In this document: piece after piece, positions 54,375 through 64,000 of the stretch
Position numbering within the stretch: the first letter of the stretch is position 1
How the letters are laid out: the number at the start of each line of letters is the position of its first letter
NCBI RefSeq assembly: GCF_042100115.1
Contig: NC_091279.1
Location: 1,674,001 to 1,738,000 of the forward strand
Direction: 5' to 3'
Length of the DNA stretch: 64,000 bases
DNA from: Alternaria dauci
Taxonomy: Eukaryota; Ascomycota; Dothideomycetes; Pleosporales; Pleosporaceae
Translations under genes and position numbers: made by a program
Notes under the pieces: model-generated
Seen by the model: only the letters and a program-made list of their open reading frames with translations
Databases searched by the model: none
What the model was told of the DNA's origin: nothing

Positions 54375-55382
54375 ATGCCAGACGCGACCACACGTGCGCA
54401 CGTGGCGAGCCCTCCGTCGGCTTTGCTAATCCCTGCCGCCGATCTTCACGAAAATGTCCAAGCCTCACCACCAGAAGACAGCGACTACAGCAGCGACGAG
54501 CCCATCACAGCAGCCGCCAGACGAAGAAAGCGGAAGCAGCTTCGCAAAGAAGAACGCAAACAAGAGAAGCAAAGACACGACTCCGCCCTTCCAACGCCCA
54601 CGCAATCCGATACCGAGACTCCAGCGAACCAACTCCGCAAACCTTCCAACAAGTCACCCAAGCAGAACAGCAGACTTGCTGCTCAATCTGACGCCTCGTC
54701 TATAGCTCTACCACCAGAAATCTCAATGGCGAAACCTGCTGCCCAAACCGCCTACCCTCTCCTCGTAGCCTCCATCGGCAACCCAGGCTCAGCGTATGCC
54801 AATACACTACACTCCGCAGGCCACATCGTCACGTCCGCACTCTCCGAAGCAAAACGCTACGATCGCTTTCAAAAAGGCCTATCAGGCTTGGTATCACGGC
54901 CTCCAGCTACACATCTGGCGTTTGGTCTGACAGGGTATCGAAGAGTAGCCACGGACAAAAGCACAGAAGATGACTGGACATTCTGGCAATCCACATCATT
55001 GATGAATGTCAGTGGGAGTGGTGTACTCCGGGCATATAACGAGTGGTTACGTGGTATACGGCAGGCCTCCGGAAGTGCGACGTTGGAAGGCAGGCTAGTA
55101 GTTGTACACGACGAACTTGAGTCTGCGCTAGGCAAAGTGACGATCCGCGACGGTAGCGCCAGTGCAAAAGGTCACAATGGTATAAAAAGCTGTCAACAAA
55201 GTCTTGGAGGAGTAAAGTGGTGGAGAGTAGGCGTTGGGATAGGGAGGCCAGAGAGTAGAGATCCGAATGTCGTGAGCAAGTATGTGTTGGGCAAGATGAC
55301 GTCGTATCAACGGGCACAGTTGGAGAAGACTGATGTACCCGTTTACAAGGCATTGGAACTTATTGCTGCGGGGAAAAAGTAA
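54375..55382 (+). CDS. Peptidyl-tRNA hydrolase, bacterial PTH1 type, with N-terminal extension
   Basis: Intronless, 335 aa. Residues about 125-335 are a Pth1 domain: ASIGNPGSAYANTLHSAGH with Asn136 and catalytic His146, VVVHDELESALGKVTIRDGS with the general-base-orienting Asp, and KGHNGIKSCQQSLGG. It cleaves peptidyl-tRNA that drops off ribosomes and recycles the tRNA. The first 120 residues are hydrophilic, with a basic block (RRRKRKQLRKEERKQEKQRH) and Ser/Pro stretches. That extension is not a classical mitochondrial presequence; it could direct the protein to nucleus or ribosomes, which is unproven. The downstream gene ends 239 bp away on the other strand. Confidence 0.93.
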   Translation: MPDATTRAHVASPPSALLIPAADLHENVQASPPEDSDYSSDEPITAAARRRKRKQLRKEERKQEKQRHDSALPTPTQSDTETPANQLRKPSNKSPKQNSRLAAQSDASSIALPPEISMAKPAAQTAYPLLVASIGNPGSAYANTLHSAGHIVTSALSEAKRYDRFQKGLSGLVSRPPATHLAFGLTGYRRVATDKSTEDDWTFWQSTSLMNVSGSGVLRAYNEWLRGIRQASGSATLEGRLVVVHDELESALGKVTIRDGSASAKGHNGIKSCQQSLGGVKWWRVGVGIGRPESRDPNVVSKYVLGKMTSYQRAQLEKTDVPVYKALELIAAGKK

Positions 55383-55621
55383 GGATTTTGCATAGACGGA
55401 GGAGCATTTCCGATGGCGTTTGGGACGATACCCCATTTTTGCATGATAGAGCGCTCTGTACAAGATGCATGAAGCAATGTATGAATATTCCACTGAAATA
55501 TGTAAACGAGGAAGCATGTGAAGGTATCGTGCAATGATCCAGAACCCAATAGCCATGATAATCCTGTACTCCGGAGAAAATGCAACAACACACTCCTGGT
55601 ATCCAATGTTCGGACCCACGG

Positions 55622-57564
55622 TCAAGATGCAACAATCGAAGGACCGGCCTTCCTCAACTTCTTCCTCTCTTCAAGCCGCCTTCTTGCTTGCTCTTTGCGG
55701 TCAACAGGTAGCATCTGGCTACGATCGTGCTTCACTTGTGCAGAACCCTCTGCATGGTGTGCGGTGATCTTCGAGAGGTCGAACTTGGCATCGGTACGAG
55801 CGGGGTGGGAGGACGCGTCAGTCTTGGGTTCCTCTAACTTCTGCTTGTCGACTCTCTTCGACGAAATTGATGTTGCCTCAAGCTCTGAGACATGGGTGGC
55901 CTTCTCGGTCGTACGTTCCCTGCGTCGCGTAGGTTCAGCTTTCTTGTCGCTCTTCTCAGGCACGGTAGCCTTCTCGCTTAGCTTAGTTGTCTCTGTTGAT
56001 TTGACCTGCGATACAGATTTCGACACTCGATGTTGCTTTGGTGGTGGATTCCATTCAGGTCGTGAATACGGCTGACCAGTAGAGACGGGTAGAGCCATTT
56101 TGTCCATCTGGGCTATCGAACTGTTGATATCCATCCAGGGATCGAGACCTGGTGATGGCATCGGCAACGGACTGGAAGGCAGGATGGCGGCAGGCGACTT
56201 TGGCGCATTGTTCTCGTCGGCCGGGTCTGGCCTGCGGATTTTCAGTGGCGATCTCTGCGGTTGCTCTTGCTGAGGCTGTGCAAGCGCCTTCTCTAGAGTG
56301 ATTTCAAATGGACGTGCAGGTGCACGAGGCGCTCTGCCTAGGATGATGGAGGCTTCACCCTCTGCCGTCCCTAGCCTGGACGGAAGCGCCGGTCGGTTCA
56401 GCGTATCGGGGATAGTACCACGGCGATGACGGCGGGGCGTAGGTGATGCGTTCTCTTTGGTAGACGAAGCCATGCTGTTGTTCGCAGCGAAAGAAACTCC
56501 AGGGTCCACGTTCAAGTCACGCGCAGGTGATCGTGGATGATCTCTGCTAGCATCCTCGTATATCTCGAAGGGAGCCTTGTTCTGTTGAAGCTCAGAGGAA
56601 GGTGTTGAGCCTGACGCTTCTAGAACGGTGATTCGGGCTTTCAGCGCTGCGATTTCGATACTCGAAGACATGCTCTCGGCCATGGCTTGACGTAGTCGTT
56701 CTTGAAGGTCTTTGTTCTGCTGCTCTAGATCCCGCTCTCGTTGTCCGTACCGCTTGCGTTCCTGCTCAAGTCTGGTGGATAGTTCTGTGGCCTCGCCATC
56801 CTTCTTCATGGCAAACTTCTTAGCAAGCTGCTGCTTCGCAATAACCTTTTTCATCTCCTTTTCGCTGTTTGCCGCGTAGCTTTCGTACTGCTCCTTCCAG
56901 TATTTGCCGGACTCGGACCGCGGGGCACCCAGATCTATTGTAATGTCGCTGTCGTCTCGCGCTTTGGGCTTCTGGCCCGACTTTGTCTGTGTCGTCGTTC
57001 GCGCGTCGAGTAGGGCTTCGGTGAGGCGGGTACGCGGTCGTTTGTCGCTTCCGGGGTCAAGCTTCAGGTGCGTACCAGATGTCCACGGACTAGGGAACTT
57101 CCCAGGGCAGTCGTTGGGTATACCAGTCTTGCCAGTGTTGTCGCGCTTGCCTTCGTTATCCACTACCTGCGACCCGAATGACACCTGCTTCCTTCCCTTG
57201 CTTGCAGTGCCTGGCGTCATGAGGATTCCGCCGGGCTGTTTTGACGGCGAGATGGGTGGTCGGCTCTGTTTCGGTGCGGGAAGCTCGAATTTTGCGTTTG
57301 CTGCATCTATCCTCGCCTTCCTCTCGCTCTTCTTCGAGGCATCTTTTGCTTCCTCGGGCGCGGGTGTTCCAAATATGGCATGCTTGAAAGCCTTGACGGC
57401 GAACTGATGGGCCGGCGTCTCGGGAGGCTCGATAAAGGTAGACTCGTAGTTGTTTTCTGGTCGCTGTTAGCAAGCCACAGGACGCGCGTAACACAGTGCG
57501 ACGTACCAGGCTGGAGATCTTCTATCACATTGGTGATGCGCGGGCCTGTGATCCAAGAAAACAT
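55622..57564 (-). CDS. Spindle-pole-body protein of the Cut12 family
   Basis: Two exons (57564-57507, 57456-55622; 50 bp intron) give 630 aa. The N-terminus MFSWITGPR followed by TPAHQFAVKAFKHAIFGTP is the conserved signature of filamentous-fungal Cut12-like proteins. Residues about 110-300 contain SGKYWKEQYESYAANSEKEM and a long coiled coil (ERKRYGQRERDLEQQNKDLQ). The rest is disordered with many SP/TP sites, and the end is a basic helix (KEQARRRLEERKKLRK). In fission yeast Cut12 anchors the spindle pole body and promotes Polo kinase and mitotic entry. Divergent from GCN2. Confidence 0.85.
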
Positions 57565-58137
57565 GATCGAGCGTGGGGCGCCGTTAGAGGCGGGCGTCGT
57601 GGTTCAGGAGCGTTGGTGGAAGCGATGGCGATGTCGATGTCGCATGCGCTGGGTGGGTATATGCGTGTGTTTGTTTGGCGGATTGTTTACTCGCAAAAAG
57701 CGAGGGCCGAGAGCGGATTAGACGCCTTGGTGCACTGGCTGTTATCGCAAAGGGTTCGCAAACACGTCCGACACACTATGCGATAGACTGCTAGCGCATT
57801 GCCAGAGTGGACAAAGGGGCGATGCTGTTTGTTGTTCCTGCTGCTCCATTTCTCGAGCGACAGGCGAAAGTCGCGTCCGGCGGCTCAGCTTGCGCCTGCA
57901 GGGATGGCGCGGAACAGGCCCATGGATGGCGGGGCTTCGCCAACATATCGCCCCCACCGACCGCTACTCGACGTGCGCTGCGCTGGCCACGAAGTCTCTA
58001 TCGTCATTCTCAACATCTTTCACTGCAGTTTCAACCAGTCGACATGTCTGCAGTGTGAAGGGCAGCGGCTACGGCTGCTAGTCTCTCCGTCGATACCCTA
58101 TATGACGGCCTTTTCAATCACTCACCACTAGCCCACT
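57565..58137. promoter_or_regulatory. Divergent promoter of the Cut12-like gene and GCN2
   Basis: 573 bp between two ATGs, likely including a long GCN2 leader. Several short upstream ATGs lie on the plus strand (for example 57910 and 58043), but none forms a frame I can support as a regulatory upstream ORF. Confidence 0.45.
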
Positions 58138-63136
<4,999 letters not shown>

Positions 63137-63570
63137 AAGGTGCAAATTATGAGCATCAAGCGAAGTATGAACATTATGAATCACGAATGATAATCAGCCT
63201 CATCCCAATACCGACATCATGATAATAAGTCAGACTCTAGGCCCCGCTCGTATCTCAGCGTTAGGGTCCTGAGGTCGTGCACATTCGCCAACTCACGTAT
63301 CGCATCACTGATACTCACATGCTGCAGAGCTAATACCATGCCATAACAACCGTACATACCCAGATCCATATGCATCTAAGTGTATTACAGTGGAAATGTT
63401 GGCTTCTAGGCAATTTGATCGTTCAGGCACGTCTTGCGTCTAGTCCTAATCCGGCCTAGACCCAGCACTCCTTTCCAAGACTCACAGACGATGCATATAA
63501 CAGTCCTTCTGGTCTTCCCTACAGCGCCACCATCGTCGCCCGTGTTCCTCCAGCCGCAGCCTGTCATATC
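63137..63570. other. Intergenic, converging 3' ends
   Basis: Between the ends of GCN2 and the last transporter gene. Nothing recognised. Confidence 0.5.
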
Positions 63571-64000
63571 TCAAACAGCAAACTTCGATCGTGCTCTCAG
63601 TCTTGCGCCGTACACCCAGATCAGATACATGCCAACCTTGCTCAAGTCAGCGCACTGCCAGGTTCTGCAATCATTTCCAACTTACGATACCCATCACGCT
63701 CAACCCACCCAACAGGCTGATACCTTTCCCTATGCCCAGATTGATGTACATTGGACGGGAGAAGAGCACGGACCCGAAAGCGAAGCCCGAGCGACAGAAG
63801 TCATTGCCTGCAAAGAGGGAGGCGGCATAGGTTGGGTAGGACATGGGAACATATGCTATACAAGGGTCAGCAAAGTGAACAGGAAATAGGAAGCCCAAAG
63901 AACAACTTACAAAAGACTGCCTGGAAGATGATGAATACACTTGTCGAATATATGGTGATACCGATGGCTGTAGCGATCCAGTGTACGGAGTGGCGAGCCG
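63571..64000 (-). CDS. MFS transporter, DHA1-like, C-terminal part (cut by window edge)
   Basis: Three visible exon pieces on the minus strand (64000-63911, 63855-63686, 63636-63571; introns 55 and 49 bp). They encode SVHWIATAIGITIYSTSVFI, YVPMSYPTYAASLFAGNDFC, RSGFAFGSVLFSRPMYINLG, KGISLLGGLSVMGI and the end GARLRARSKFAV. The block YAASLFAGNDF..S..A...LFSRPM and the final RARSKFA are typical of the last helices of DHA1 multidrug or polyamine-type exporters of fungi. The N-terminal part lies outside the window. The small plus-strand frames here are shadows. Confidence 0.88.

Overview
This window looks like nuclear DNA of a filamentous ascomycete. Genes carry short introns (about 49-100 bp) with GT..AG borders and CTAAC-type branch sites. 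Families such as SAT4/PTH11-type rhodopsin-domain proteins, HET-domain proteins, GT32 transferases and Cut12 are typical of Pezizomycotina. The overall feel is Dothideomycetes/Pleosporales, but that placement is an inference from family content. Intron borders were read by eye; most spliced models were checked by whether exon lengths sum to a multiple of three.

Layout. 1-3,032: a DHA1-like MFS transporter (cut by the window edge) diverges from a six-exon amidase across a promoter with several GATA motifs. 3,033-8,659: an accessory stretch with short tandem repeats, a lineage-specific gene interrupted by one stop codon, a small coiled-coil protein and a 2.3 kb block of broken reading frames. 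8,660-16,183: SAT4-type membrane protein, ALE1-like lysophospholipid acyltransferase, CWC27 cyclophilin and a small Myb-like protein. 18,209-22,730: two single-pass membrane proteins and a GT32 glycosyltransferase. 23,192-31,221: mitochondrial-type NAD kinase, a PlsC acyltransferase, a RIT1 homologue with an extra C-terminal domain, and a type-B carboxylesterase. 32,157-35,704: a secreted esterase with a bacterial-looking C-terminal module and a small secreted protein. 36,167-39,261: UBC1 and the proteasome ATPase RPT2, head to head. 40,139-49,196: an unrecognised disordered protein, cyclin H, a secreted choice-of-anchor-B protein and a probable dual-targeted small protein. 49,691-52,319: a decayed HET-domain gene and an intron-containing tRNA-Cys(GCA). 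52,627-63,136: a dense housekeeping block with RAD14/XPA, peptidyl-tRNA hydrolase, a Cut12-family spindle-pole protein and GCN2. The window ends in the 3' part of another DHA1 transporter.

Most housekeeping genes sit as divergent pairs with shared promoters (ALE1/CWC27, NAD kinase/acyltransferase, UBC1/RPT2, RAD14/PTH1, CUT12/GCN2). Themes are translation quality control and its regulation (RIT1, PTH1, GCN2), the ubiquitin-proteasome system, lipid acyl remodelling, and DNA repair/transcription (RAD14, cyclin H of TFIIH). I saw no CRISPR array, rRNA or intact transposon. The items I would look at first are the RIT1-DUF6314 fusion, the esterase with an actinobacterial-style repeat, the ATG-only first coding exon of RPT2 and the small secreted protein.
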